Part shown: positions 45,424 to 54,654 of the stretch, piece by piece
How the letters are laid out: each line of letters starts with the position of its first letter
How positions within the stretch are numbered: position 1 is the stretch's first letter
NCBI RefSeq assembly: GCF_006483455.1
Contig: NZ_PPPU01000028.1
Location: 62,001-126,000 of the forward strand
Reading direction: 5' to 3'
Source of the DNA: Methylomonas koyamae
GTDB taxonomy: Bacteria; Pseudomonadota; Gammaproteobacteria; Methylococcales; Methylomonadaceae
Length of the DNA stretch: 64,000 nt
Position numbers and translations under genes: made by a program
The notes under the pieces: generated by a model
Databases searched by the model: none
What the model saw: only the letters and a program-made list of their open reading frames with translations
What the model was told of the DNA's origin: nothing

Positions 45424-46081
45424 TTTCCTGAAAGCCCTTCTGAACCGGCGCTTGCGCAAAGCGTATTACCAGAGCCGGGAGTCCCTGCTCGGCCACCATA
45501 AACGCGACATCGTCGTGATGCAGGTCGACCAGGCCTGTCATAGCCTGAAAGATAGCCGCGACCAATTCGTCGAGGCGCTGGATAAATTCAAAACCCTGGT
45601 GCATTTGCCGGAGAGTTCGTTGGAACAACGCTACCAGCAATTGAAGCGGCGCTACGATGTCTGCCGCAGCAAGGCCGACACCGTCAGCCAAAAGATACAG
45701 GCGGTGGAGGAGGTCAGCGAGGCCTTGTTTGCCGAATGGGAAGCGGAGCTGGATTTGTACAGCAATCGGGCTTTGCGTGCCCGCAGCCAGCAGCAATTGA
45801 AAAAATCCCGCCAGCAATATGCGCGTTTACTCAAGGCGCTGCAAACTGCGGAAAATCGGATGGTGCCGGTATTGGCGGCGTTTCAGGACCAGGTGCTGTT
45901 TTTGAAGCACAACCTCAATGCCCATGCCATTGCAGCGTTGCGGCACGAGTTCGTCGAGATTGGCGTGGATATTTCGAAGTTGATCGAGGTGATGGAGAAA
46001 ACCATTACCGAGGCCAGCCTGTTCGTTGCCGTCCTTGCGGATCAGAAGCAACTGCCGGCCCCGGTGGCCGTACGCAAGTAA
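45416..46081 (+). CDS. DUF2959 family protein
   Basis: 221 residues. A largely helical, coiled-coil-rich protein with the DUF2959 pattern: YYQSRESLLGHHKRDIVVMQVDQA, LEQRYQQLKRRYD, VEEVSEALFAEWEAELDLYSN, and FQDQVLFLKHNLNAHAIAALRHE. No signal peptide. Function unknown for the family. ATG at 45416 overlaps the kinase gene by 8 nt, so it belongs to the pabB operon. Confidence 0.75.
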   Translation: MINFLKALLNRRLRKAYYQSRESLLGHHKRDIVVMQVDQACHSLKDSRDQFVEALDKFKTLVHLPESSLEQRYQQLKRRYDVCRSKADTVSQKIQAVEEVSEALFAEWEAELDLYSNRALRARSQQQLKKSRQQYARLLKALQTAENRMVPVLAAFQDQVLFLKHNLNAHAIAALRHEFVEIGVDISKLIEVMEKTITEASLFVAVLADQKQLPAPVAVRK

Positions 46082-46516
46082 TTACATCGCGTGCATTTTG
46101 TAATCGACCCGTGCCGGCGGGTTTTTATCGCGGGCGTCAGGCGTTTTCTTGCGGTTTTGGTCGATGCGCTCTTGCGAATACTGGGTAATCATTTGGTCCC
46201 AGGATTCGTATTGAGCGTACTCTTTGTTGCCGGACGACTTGCGTTTGGCGAACAATTCCTTGCCGGTTTCTATCAACTGTTCGGGGGTTTTGCCGTCAAT
46301 TGCGTCCAGGAACTCCTGGTTGCTGCGGATCTCGTCGCGCAGAGTCCAGAACGACACTTCGAATTCGATGCGTTGGTCCAGCGGCAATTTTTCCTTGATA
46401 TGGCTGATCGACCTGTTGACGGTTTTCATGCTGCTGCCGTTGATCTGGTTGCTTTTATTGCAACCGACCATCACCGAACAGAGCAGTAAAACCAATACCG
46501 TTGACGCTTTTTTCAT
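46082..46516 (-). CDS. Small lipoprotein of unknown function
   Basis: 144 residues. Signal with lipobox SVMVGC (cysteine near 19), then a soluble helical domain (VNRSISHIKEKLPLDQRIEFEVSFWTLRD) resembling DUF6694-type lipoproteins, and a basic, Lys/Arg-rich tail. Converges directly on the DUF2959 gene, with no gap between the two stops. No partner is obvious. Confidence 0.6.
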   Translation of the reverse strand: MKKASTVLVLLLCSVMVGCNKSNQINGSSMKTVNRSISHIKEKLPLDQRIEFEVSFWTLRDEIRSNQEFLDAIDGKTPEQLIETGKELFAKRKSSGNKEYAQYESWDQMITQYSQERIDQNRKKTPDARDKNPPARVDYKMHAM

Positions 46517-46631
46517 AGTGCAGCCCCCCAGTGGCTAAATAAACAAACCCGATTTTTGTATTTATAATGGTTGTAATGCGGGTCACCCAACAAACCAAAT
46601 TACTCGGTAATTAAAAACACAAGCTTACCAC

Positions 46632-48374
46632 ATGCTGGATTTTATCCAACTTCTCAAACAGCGTTACGAAATTGTGCTACAGCAGTTGGATCGAAAACAT
46701 TCCCGCTTCGGGGAATACCAGCAACGCATAGAACAGTTACTCCACGCCGAAGCCTTCATCCGCAAAGGCCAGCTGCTGGAAAACCAGCCGGGCTTGCCTT
46801 TGCAGATTGCCGTGATCGGCCCGACCCAGGCCGGGAAAAGTTCGGTCGTCAATTTGTTGTTGAATAGCGATAGCGCGGGCGTCAGCCCTTTGGCCGGCTA
46901 TACGGTCCATGCCCAGGGCTTCTGTCATCGAGTGGCAGCGGAGGCTTGCGACGGCCTGCAGCATTATTTCGGCCGTTTCCAGCAGCTGGGGCGCGACGCG
47001 TTACGGCCGGGGCGTTACGATTGTTATTCGCTGAGTCCCTGCGGCAACGTTTCCGCCTTGCTACCCGACTGTGTACTGTGGGATACCCCGGATTTCGACT
47101 CGATCGACTCCGCCGATTACCGGGAGGGCGTGGTCCGCACCATCGCCTTGGCCGACGCGGTGATTTTGGTGGTCAGCAAGGAAAAATACGCCGACCAATC
47201 GGTTTGGGAGTTGATGAAATTCATCGAGGCTTACCAACAGCCGACCCTGATTTGCGTCAATAAGCTGATGGAAGGCAGCGAGGCGGTCATTTTGGAATCG
47301 TTGCGCGACAAATGGCGGCAAACCCGGGCCGATCCGCCGCCGCCGATGCTGGGGATCTTGTTCCAGAAAGCCCCGGCCCAGCCGCAATGGCCGGCCCGCG
47401 CGGGTAGCGCGGTCGCCGAGCTGACGCAGAAAGTCATCAGGAACAAGCATTCGGTCAAGCAGCAACAGCTTGTCAGCCGCTATTGGCTGCCTTGGCTAGA
47501 GCCGGTATTCAGCGAGCACCACGCCCAACGCCATTGGCAGACCCTGGTGGACCAATGTCTGGCCGACGCGTTGCAAGACTACCGGCGCGATTATTTAAAT
47601 CACCCCCATCACTACCAGACCTTCCAGAATGCATTGTTGAATCTGCTGACGCTGTTGGAGATTCCCGGCTTGGCGCGGGTATTGGGCAAGACCCGACGGG
47701 CCATGACTTGGCCGTTTCGCAAATTGCTGGATTGGGGCAATGCCAAATCGGCGGCCAATCCCAGTCACGAACTGGCGGTGTTGCAGCAATTGGGCGAGCA
47801 TTTGCTGATCCGGCTGGCCGACCGGGTGCTGGAAAAGACCGAAACCGAGCCGGCCGACAGCTATTGGTGGCGGGAAAACGCGATGGCTTTGCGCCAACGC
47901 CGCGGCGAAATTCTGCTGGCCTACCAACGCGCGGTCGATAGTTACCACCAAGATTTCCAGCAGGACGTCGAAGCCGCCGCGCAACGCCTGTACCGCAAAT
48001 TGCAGGATCAGCCGCTGATTCTGAACAGTCTGCGCGCGACCCGAGCCACCACCGACGCCGGCGCGATGCTGCTGGCGATTCAGGCCGGCGGCATCGGCGT
48101 GCAAGATTTGGTGATTACGCCGTTGATCTTGACCATCACCTCGCTGCTGGCGGAAAGCGCCATCGGCAGTTACATGCATCGGGTCGAAGCCGAATTGAAA
48201 CAGCACCAATTCACTACCGTGAAAAATACCTTATTCGACGACTGTCTGGGGCAGCGTTTGTACCAACTGCCGCTTGCCGTGCATAGCCAGACCCGGTTCA
48301 ACATCTCCGAACAACAATGCCATGCCGCAGAGCTGGCGCTGAAAGAGAAGAAACATGGCTTGCGCATACTCTGA
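46632..48374 (+). CDS. Large dynamin/YfjP-like GTPase 1
   Basis: 580 residues. N-terminal helical part, G1/P-loop GPTQAGKS at about 63-70, G3-like WDTPDFDS near 150, G4-like VNKL near 210. The C-terminal half is helical with a hydrophobic stretch (GGIGVQDLVITPLILTITSLLAE) likely to contact or enter the membrane, as in bacterial dynamin-like or YfjP/LeoA-type GTPases. Its last 20 nt overlap the next GTPase gene, so the two are surely co-expressed. The cellular role is unknown. Confidence 0.7.
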   Translation: MLDFIQLLKQRYEIVLQQLDRKHSRFGEYQQRIEQLLHAEAFIRKGQLLENQPGLPLQIAVIGPTQAGKSSVVNLLLNSDSAGVSPLAGYTVHAQGFCHRVAAEACDGLQHYFGRFQQLGRDALRPGRYDCYSLSPCGNVSALLPDCVLWDTPDFDSIDSADYREGVVRTIALADAVILVVSKEKYADQSVWELMKFIEAYQQPTLICVNKLMEGSEAVILESLRDKWRQTRADPPPPMLGILFQKAPAQPQWPARAGSAVAELTQKVIRNKHSVKQQQLVSRYWLPWLEPVFSEHHAQRHWQTLVDQCLADALQDYRRDYLNHPHHYQTFQNALLNLLTLLEIPGLARVLGKTRRAMTWPFRKLLDWGNAKSAANPSHELAVLQQLGEHLLIRLADRVLEKTETEPADSYWWRENAMALRQRRGEILLAYQRAVDSYHQDFQQDVEAAAQRLYRKLQDQPLILNSLRATRATTDAGAMLLAIQAGGIGVQDLVITPLILTITSLLAESAIGSYMHRVEAELKQHQFTTVKNTLFDDCLGQRLYQLPLAVHSQTRFNISEQQCHAAELALKEKKHGLRIL

Positions 48375-49941
48375 ATTGGTGGCCGATGCCCAACGCTGGG
48401 CGACAAACGCCGCTGCCCACGGCCGGATAAGCGCGGAACAGGCCGGACTGTTCGACAACCTGGATCAAGCCGGCTCGGGGCCATTGTTTAAGCCCGACAG
48501 CGGTCAAACCGACATGCCGCTGATCGTCGCCTTCATGGGCGGGACCGGCGTCGGCAAGAGCAGCCTGTTAAACCGCCTGGCCGGCCAGGCCATCGCCAGG
48601 GCCGGCATCGAACGGCCGACCTCGCGGGAAGTGACGCTCTACCATCACCAGAGCCTGAGCATCGATAAACTGCCGGAGGGTTTGCCGCTGGACAGCATCA
48701 AAATCAGCCGTCACCACGATGAGAGCAATAGCCATATCGTCTGGATCGACATGCCGGATTTCGATAGCGTCGAACTCGGCAACAAACGCTTGGTGCTGGA
48801 ATGGCTGCCGCATATCGACGTATTACTGTACGTGGTCAGTCCGGAACGTTATCGCGACAATAAGGCTTGGCAATTGCTGCTGGCGGAGGGCGCCAAACAC
48901 GCCTGGTTGTTCGTCATGAACCAATGGGACCGCGGCCTGGCCGTGCAATACGACGACTTCAAACAGCAGCTGGCCAAGGCCGGCTTCGCCGACCCCTTGC
49001 TGTTCCGTACCAGTTGCAGCGAACCGGATGGCGACGAATTCGGTCTGTTGCTGGAGCAATTGCGACAGTTGTCCGGCCGGCATAACGTTGCCCGCTTGGA
49101 ACGCCGCAATCAGCAACTGCGGCTTAGACGCCTGCAGCAAACCTTGCAACAGCTGGCCGCCGAGATCGACGGCCGCGATTTTGGCGCCTTACAGACTAAT
49201 CTCGACGCGCTATGGCCGCAAACGGAAGCGAATTTGCATCAGGGGTTGGCCTGGGCCATGCAGCAGCTTGCCAAGTGTTGGGCGGACAAGCTTGGCCAGA
49301 ACGCCGAGATTTCGTTATGGGACGAATGGGCGCAAAACCGGCTGAACGATATGCTCGACGAACTGATTCTGCAGGCGGCGCAAGCCAATTTGCCGACCAA
49401 ACCGCTGAAGTCCGCGCTGCAGACTATCCGCGAGAACGCCGGTAAGACCCTGGCCGCCCAAACCGAACTGGCCGGGCGCCAAGCGATGTTGAATCCCGGC
49501 AACGGCGCCCAGCGTCTGCTGATGAAGGCCGCGGCTGTCGGCGAAACCTTACTGCCGCTGGCGGCAATGGGAGTGGTCGGCTATCAGGTTTTTTCCGGCT
49601 ACTACCACAGTGCCGCCGAAAACAGCGCCTACCTCGGTACCGACTTTGCCGTGCACAGCGTGCTGCTGATCGGTTTGAGTTGGCTGATTCCGTTTTTCTT
49701 GCACAAGAAAATTCAGCCTTCGTTGTATAACGCGGCATTAAAGGGCTTGCACAAGGGGTTGCAATCGGCCTTGGCGGCGGTGTCGGCCGATATCCGCCAA
49801 ATACTGGCTTCGGAACAACAGGGTAACCAAGCGCTGCGTGCAGAGTTGCAGGGGCTGATCGCGCGTTGCGCCGTGGCGCCGGAGGCGGCGATCGAAACCC
49901 AGAGTCTATTGGGCCGGGTATTGTTGGCCGATGGCGGTTAA
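48355..49941 (+). CDS. Large dynamin/YfjP-like GTPase 2
   Basis: 528 residues. P-loop GGTGVGKS near 62-69, G3-like WIDMPDFDSVE, G4 NQWD near 190 (NKxD variant). Two C-terminal membrane segments at about 395-445 (LPLAAMGVVGYQVFSGYY and VHSVLLIGLSWLIPFFL). The same PDFDS box as GTPase 1 shows the two are paralogues. Both carry an intact P-loop. The pair likely forms a membrane-bound heteromer (inference). Confidence 0.7.
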   Translation: MACAYSELVADAQRWATNAAAHGRISAEQAGLFDNLDQAGSGPLFKPDSGQTDMPLIVAFMGGTGVGKSSLLNRLAGQAIARAGIERPTSREVTLYHHQSLSIDKLPEGLPLDSIKISRHHDESNSHIVWIDMPDFDSVELGNKRLVLEWLPHIDVLLYVVSPERYRDNKAWQLLLAEGAKHAWLFVMNQWDRGLAVQYDDFKQQLAKAGFADPLLFRTSCSEPDGDEFGLLLEQLRQLSGRHNVARLERRNQQLRLRRLQQTLQQLAAEIDGRDFGALQTNLDALWPQTEANLHQGLAWAMQQLAKCWADKLGQNAEISLWDEWAQNRLNDMLDELILQAAQANLPTKPLKSALQTIRENAGKTLAAQTELAGRQAMLNPGNGAQRLLMKAAAVGETLLPLAAMGVVGYQVFSGYYHSAAENSAYLGTDFAVHSVLLIGLSWLIPFFLHKKIQPSLYNAALKGLHKGLQSALAAVSADIRQILASEQQGNQALRAELQGLIARCAVAPEAAIETQSLLGRVLLADGG

Positions 49942-50018
49942 CCGATTTCGCAACGGGTGCCGTTCATATTCCCTGCCTGCCACAATCACTGGAACCGGCC
50001 GAATGCCGCCTTGCCGCC

Positions 50019-50041
50019 AAACCGGCTTGCTTGGCCGGTTT
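50019..50041. terminator. Hairpin between converging GTPase 2 and efflux genes
   Basis: AAACCGGC (50019-50026) / GCCGGTTT (50034-50041), 7-nt loop, overlapping the stop codon of the outer-membrane channel gene. T run short on both strands; weak terminator. Confidence 0.4.
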
Positions 50042-51521
50042 ACTCCACCAGCGGCAGAATCAAATAGTCGGTCCATTTCCGCTCGCCGTCGGCCTGGTCT
50101 GCGGTCGGCAGCAGGGTTTCGTTCCAGCCGCCGCCGAGGGCTTTGACCAGTTGTATCGCCGCCGACAGGCGCTGCCCCAATAACTGCACGGCGGTTTGTT
50201 GATTGGCCAGCGCGGCGGTTTGCGCGGTCATCACGTTCAAATAACTGACCGTGCCGGCTTGGTATTGGTTGTTGGTCAAAGCCAGGGCTTGTTTGGCGTT
50301 GGCGACCGCCTTGTCCTGGACTTCGGTTTCCTGTTCCAGAATCCGTAACGCGGCCAAATTGTCCTCCACTTCCTGAAACCCGGTCAGCACGGTCTGCCGG
50401 TAAGCGGCGACGCTGGCGTCGTAGGCGGCGATGGCCTGTTTGTATTGGGCGTTCGTCACGCCGCCGTCGAATAGGGTCAGGGCCAGCCCGGCCGGACCCA
50501 ATGACCAGTAGCGCCGGGCCATCGTAAACAGATTGCCGGGGTCGCCGGATTGGAAGCCGTTGGTGCCGGCCAGATTCAACGTCGGGTAATAGGCGGCCTT
50601 GGCGACGCCGATTTGGGCGTTGGCGGCGGCGATCTGGCGTTCTGCAGCGGCGATGTCCGGCCGGCGCTCCAGCAACTCCGACGGCAGGCTGACCGGAATA
50701 CCGGGCGGTTGCGCGTTCAGCGGCGCCGGGGCCAAAGCCAATTCGGCCGGTGTTTTACCGATCAATACTGCGATTGCATGCTCCAGTTTAGCGCGTTGCA
50801 CCCCCAGGTCGATGGCTTGGGCGCGCACCGTTTCCAACTGGGTTTCGGCCTGGACCACGTCGGCTTTGGCGGCAACGCCAACCGCATAGCGGTTTTTGGT
50901 GATTTCCAGGGTTTTGGCGAACGCGGCGATGGTTTCATCGAGCAGTGCCTTCTGCGCGTCCAATGTCTTCAATTGAAAGTAATTGTCGGCTAACGTGGCT
51001 TGGCTGGACAGAATCAAGCCGTGCAAGGTGGCGGCGCTGGCTTGGGCGCTGTCGGTATTGGCTTCCAATTGGCGGCGGACCCGGCCCCATAAGTCCGGCT
51101 CCCAGGCGATCCCCACCGCCTGGCCGAATAGATTGCGTACGCCGGCAACGGCGACATTTTGGCCGGTCGCGGCTTTGAAACGATTGAAGCTGCCGGTCAA
51201 TGTAGCCACCGGCAACAGCGACGATTGCGCCGATTGCACCAGATGCTGGGCTTGGCGGTATTGGGCCTCAGCTTGAATCACGGACTGGTTGGCGCCGGCG
51301 ACCTGTTCTTCCAGGCTGTTTAACAGCGGGTCGCCGAAAATTTCCCACCATTTGCCCGGCAATCCGCTGTCGCGCGGCTGGGCCGGCTTCCAGCCTTTGG
51401 CTTCCTTGAATTCGTCGCTGATCGTAGCTTGCGGGCGGACGTAATCGGGACCGACCGTGCAGGCGGCCAATGGCAAGGTCAGCAAGCAACAGACTGCGGC
51501 AGTTTTTTGTCGTGGACGCAT
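50040..51521 (-). CDS. Outer-membrane efflux channel, NodT/OprM family
   Basis: 493 residues. Lipoprotein signal ending LAAC (MRPRQKTAAVCCLLTLPLAAC), then TVGPDYVRPQ and the twofold repeated OEP domains (LEEQVAGANQSVIQAEAQYRQA; WEPDLWGRVRRQLEANTDSAQAS; LPSELLERRPDIAAAERQIAAANAQIGVAKAAYYP). TolC-like trimeric duct for the RND pump encoded upstream; starts 4 bp after the mdtC stop. Confidence 0.92.
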   Translation of the reverse strand: MRPRQKTAAVCCLLTLPLAACTVGPDYVRPQATISDEFKEAKGWKPAQPRDSGLPGKWWEIFGDPLLNSLEEQVAGANQSVIQAEAQYRQAQHLVQSAQSSLLPVATLTGSFNRFKAATGQNVAVAGVRNLFGQAVGIAWEPDLWGRVRRQLEANTDSAQASAATLHGLILSSQATLADNYFQLKTLDAQKALLDETIAAFAKTLEITKNRYAVGVAAKADVVQAETQLETVRAQAIDLGVQRAKLEHAIAVLIGKTPAELALAPAPLNAQPPGIPVSLPSELLERRPDIAAAERQIAAANAQIGVAKAAYYPTLNLAGTNGFQSGDPGNLFTMARRYWSLGPAGLALTLFDGGVTNAQYKQAIAAYDASVAAYRQTVLTGFQEVEDNLAALRILEQETEVQDKAVANAKQALALTNNQYQAGTVSYLNVMTAQTAALANQQTAVQLLGQRLSAAIQLVKALGGGWNETLLPTADQADGERKWTDYLILPLVE

Positions 51522-51525
51522 GAAA

Positions 51526-54500
51526 TTACAGTGGCTGGGAATTCGCCGCCGGACGGGCGGTCGGGTTGCTGAAACGGCCGTTGAGCCAGAGCCGGAAACG
51601 GTCCAGGTAAAGATACACCACCGGCGTGGTATACAAGGTCAGCAGTTGGCTGAAAACCAGACCGCCGATAATCGCTATGCCCAACGGCTGCCGCAATTCC
51701 GCGCCGTAACCGCTGCCCAAGGCCAGAGGCAGCGCGCCGAATAACGCGGCCAAGGTCGTCATCAGAATCGGCCGGAACCGTAGCAGGCAGGCTTCGAAAA
51801 TGGCGTCGTGCGAGCTCAGGCCGTGTTCGCGTTCGGCCTGCAAAGCAAAATCGATCATCATGATGGCGTTTTTCTTGACGATGCCGATCAGCAAAATCAC
51901 CCCGATCAGCGCAATGATGCTGAATTCTTTGCCGCAGGCTATCAACGCGAGAAGGGCACCGACGCCGGCTGATGGCAGGGTCGAAAGAATGGTGAACGGA
52001 TGCGTCAGGCTCTCGTAGAGGATGCCGAGCACGATGTAAATGCTGAGCAGCGCCGCCAGAATCAGCCAGGGTTGGTTGCGGAGCGCCTCCTGAAAGGCCT
52101 TGCCCGAGCCTTGAAAGCCGGCAGTGATGTTGGCCGGCAGGCCGATGTCGCGCAATGTCTGCTCGATCGCGGCGCTGGCGGTCGACATGGATACGCCGGG
52201 TTTCAGGTTGAACGACAATTCGCCGACGGCAAACTGGCCCTGATGGCGCACCGTTAACGGCGTATTGCTCGGCGCAAAACTGGCCAGCGCGGACAACGGA
52301 ATTTGCTTGGCTTGGTTGGGTCCGCCGCTGCCGGCTTGGCCGGGCGCACTGATATAGAGTTGTTTCAAGGTCTCGGTCGACTGCCAGTATTGCGGCGCTA
52401 CTTCCATGATCACCCGATACTGGTTTAACGGGTTGTAGATCACCGACACCTGACGCTGGCCGAAGGCGCTGTTCAGGCTGCTATCGATCAAGGCCTGGCT
52501 GACACCGTAGCGCGCGGCCAGATCGCGGTTGACCGTCAGCCCGATCTGTTCGCCTTTATCCTGCTGGCTGGTGCTGACGTCGCTCAATTCCGCCAATTTG
52601 GCAAAGGCGGCCTGTACCTTGGGCGTCCATTCCCGGAGCAGTTGCAGATCGTCGGCTTGCAGCGCGTAATCGATCAGGCCGAACGACGGCCGGCCGCCGA
52701 TGCGCAATTCTTGCGACGGCGATATGTGGAGATTGGCGCCGGGTATCCGCCCGGCCGCCTTGCGTAGTCGCTCCATGACGATGTCGATCCCGTCGCGCTG
52801 TTGGTGCGGTTTCAAGGTGATGAATATCCGGGCACTGTTCGCGCTTTGCGAGCTGCCGGCGAAGCCGGCGACGTTGGCCACCGCCGGGTCTTTCAGCAAG
52901 ATGTCCGAGATCTGGCCGAACTGCTTTTGCAAGGTTTGGAACGAGGTGTTCTGATCGGTTTGAATTTCGCCCAGCAGTCGGCCGCCGTCCTGGGTCGGAA
53001 AAAAGCCTTTGTCGATATGGATATAAAGATAAACGTTCAGGCCTATCGTCGCCAGCAGCAACACCAGTATGAACCGGCCGTGGCGCAAAGTCCAAGCCAG
53101 GCTGGTGCGGTACAGATGTTGCAGCCGGTCGAAGCCGGCGCCGATTGCATAATAGAGGCGGCCGTGTTGCCCGCCGTCGCGACCCAGCCAGCGCGCGCAC
53201 AGCATCGGCGTGGTCGTCAATGAAACCAGCAGCGATACCAATACCGCTGCCGACAGGGTTACGCCGAATTCGCGGAACAAACGGCCCGGCACGCCGCCCA
53301 TCAGCAGGATGGGCAGGAATACCGCCACCAACGATACGCTCATCGACAATACGGTGAAACCGACTTCGTTGGCCGCCAGCAGCGCGGCCCGGAACGGCGG
53401 CACCCCTTGTTCGATATGGCGGTTGCTGTTCTCGACGACCACGATGGCATCGTCGACCACGAAGCCGGTGGCAACGGTCAGCGCCATCAGGGTCAGATTG
53501 TTCAGGCTGAAACCGCACAAATACATCACGCCGCAGGCGCCGAGCAGGGAGGCGGGTACGGCGACGATCGGCACCAGCGCCGAGCGCGGGTTACGCAGAA
53601 ACACGAGCACCACCAGGATCACCAACGCTACCGCAACGAACAGGCCGTGTTCGACTTCCCGGATCGAGGCCCGGATCGACAGCGAGCGGTCCACCACCAC
53701 CGACAATTCGATGTTGCCCGGCAATGCCGCTTTCAGTTGCGGCATCACTGCCAACACCTGGTCTACAGTTTGGATCACATTGGCCAGCGCCTGCTTGCGG
53801 ATGATCAGCAATACCGAGGGCTTGCCGTTATGCAGGCCGGTGTTGCGCAGGTCTTCGACCGAATCGACCGCCTGACCCAGGTCGGCGATCCGCACCGGCG
53901 CACCGTTGCGGTAAGCCACAATCAAGGGCAGATACTCTGCGGCCTTGCGCGCCTGGTCGTTGGCCTGAATCTGCCAACGGGTATCGGCGTTTTCCAACAC
54001 GCCTTTCGGCCGGGTGACGTTGGTCTGGGCGATGGTGGTGCGGACGTCGTCCAAGCCTATGCCGTAATGGCTGAGGGCGTTGGGATTCAATTCCACCCGC
54101 ACCGCCGGCAAGGCCGCGCCGCCGATCTGCACTTGGCCGATACCGGGAATTTGCGAAATTTTTTGCAACAACAGCGTCGAGGCGGCATCGTACATCTGGC
54201 CGCGAGGAATGCTGTCCGAGGTCAACGCCAGAATCAGGATCGGCGAGTCGGACGGATTGTCGCGCCGGTAGCTGGGCCGGTTGGGCATGTTGCTGGGCAG
54301 CATGCCGGCGGCGGCGTTGATCGCGGCTTGCACGTCGCGGCAGGCGCCGTCGATATCGCGGTTTAAATCGAATTGCAGGGTGATCGAGGTGGAGCCTTGC
54401 GAACTGTTGGAAGTCATCTCGGTGACGCCGGCGATGCGGCCCAACGCCCGCTCCAGCGGTGTGGCGACGGTAGTGGCCATGGTTTCGGCGTCGGCGCCGG

Positions 54501-54654
54501 GCAGTTGCGCCTGCACCGAAACGGTGGGGAAATCCACCTGCGGCAGCGACGAGACCGGCAAACTCAAAAACGCTAGTATCCCGCACAGCGAAATCGCCAC
54601 GGTCAGCAGCGTGGTGGCGACCGGGCGGCGGATGAACAATGCCGACAGATTCAT
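51526..54654 (-). CDS. mdtC: RND multidrug transporter permease, MdtC-like
   Basis: 1042 residues, 12 membrane segments and two large periplasmic loops. Begins [43 protein letters not shown], very close to MdtC. TM4 has [20 protein letters not shown] with the proton-relay Asp pair; a late helix has [15 protein letters not shown]. In E. coli MdtB and MdtC form a heterotrimer that exports bile salts, novobiocin and metal-chelate compounds. Overlaps mdtB by 4 nt. Confidence 0.9.
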   Translation of the reverse strand: MNLSALFIRRPVATTLLTVAISLCGILAFLSLPVSSLPQVDFPTVSVQAQLPGADAETMATTVATPLERALGRIAGVTEMTSNSSQGSTSITLQFDLNRDIDGACRDVQAAINAAAGMLPSNMPNRPSYRRDNPSDSPILILALTSDSIPRGQMYDAASTLLLQKISQIPGIGQVQIGGAALPAVRVELNPNALSHYGIGLDDVRTTIAQTNVTRPKGVLENADTRWQIQANDQARKAAEYLPLIVAYRNGAPVRIADLGQAVDSVEDLRNTGLHNGKPSVLLIIRKQALANVIQTVDQVLAVMPQLKAALPGNIELSVVVDRSLSIRASIREVEHGLFVAVALVILVVLVFLRNPRSALVPIVAVPASLLGACGVMYLCGFSLNNLTLMALTVATGFVVDDAIVVVENSNRHIEQGVPPFRAALLAANEVGFTVLSMSVSLVAVFLPILLMGGVPGRLFREFGVTLSAAVLVSLLVSLTTTPMLCARWLGRDGGQHGRLYYAIGAGFDRLQHLYRTSLAWTLRHGRFILVLLLATIGLNVYLYIHIDKGFFPTQDGGRLLGEIQTDQNTSFQTLQKQFGQISDILLKDPAVANVAGFAGSSQSANSARIFITLKPHQQRDGIDIVMERLRKAAGRIPGANLHISPSQELRIGGRPSFGLIDYALQADDLQLLREWTPKVQAAFAKLAELSDVSTSQQDKGEQIGLTVNRDLAARYGVSQALIDSSLNSAFGQRQVSVIYNPLNQYRVIMEVAPQYWQSTETLKQLYISAPGQAGSGGPNQAKQIPLSALASFAPSNTPLTVRHQGQFAVGELSFNLKPGVSMSTASAAIEQTLRDIGLPANITAGFQGSGKAFQEALRNQPWLILAALLSIYIVLGILYESLTHPFTILSTLPSAGVGALLALIACGKEFSIIALIGVILLIGIVKKNAIMMIDFALQAEREHGLSSHDAIFEACLLRFRPILMTTLAALFGALPLALGSGYGAELRQPLGIAIIGGLVFSQLLTLYTTPVVYLYLDRFRLWLNGRFSNPTARPAANSQPL

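Noticed and set aside
53407..54366. Long frame opposite the MdtC-like gene
   Set aside because: Composition typical of a GC-rich antisense shadow; no recognisable domain.
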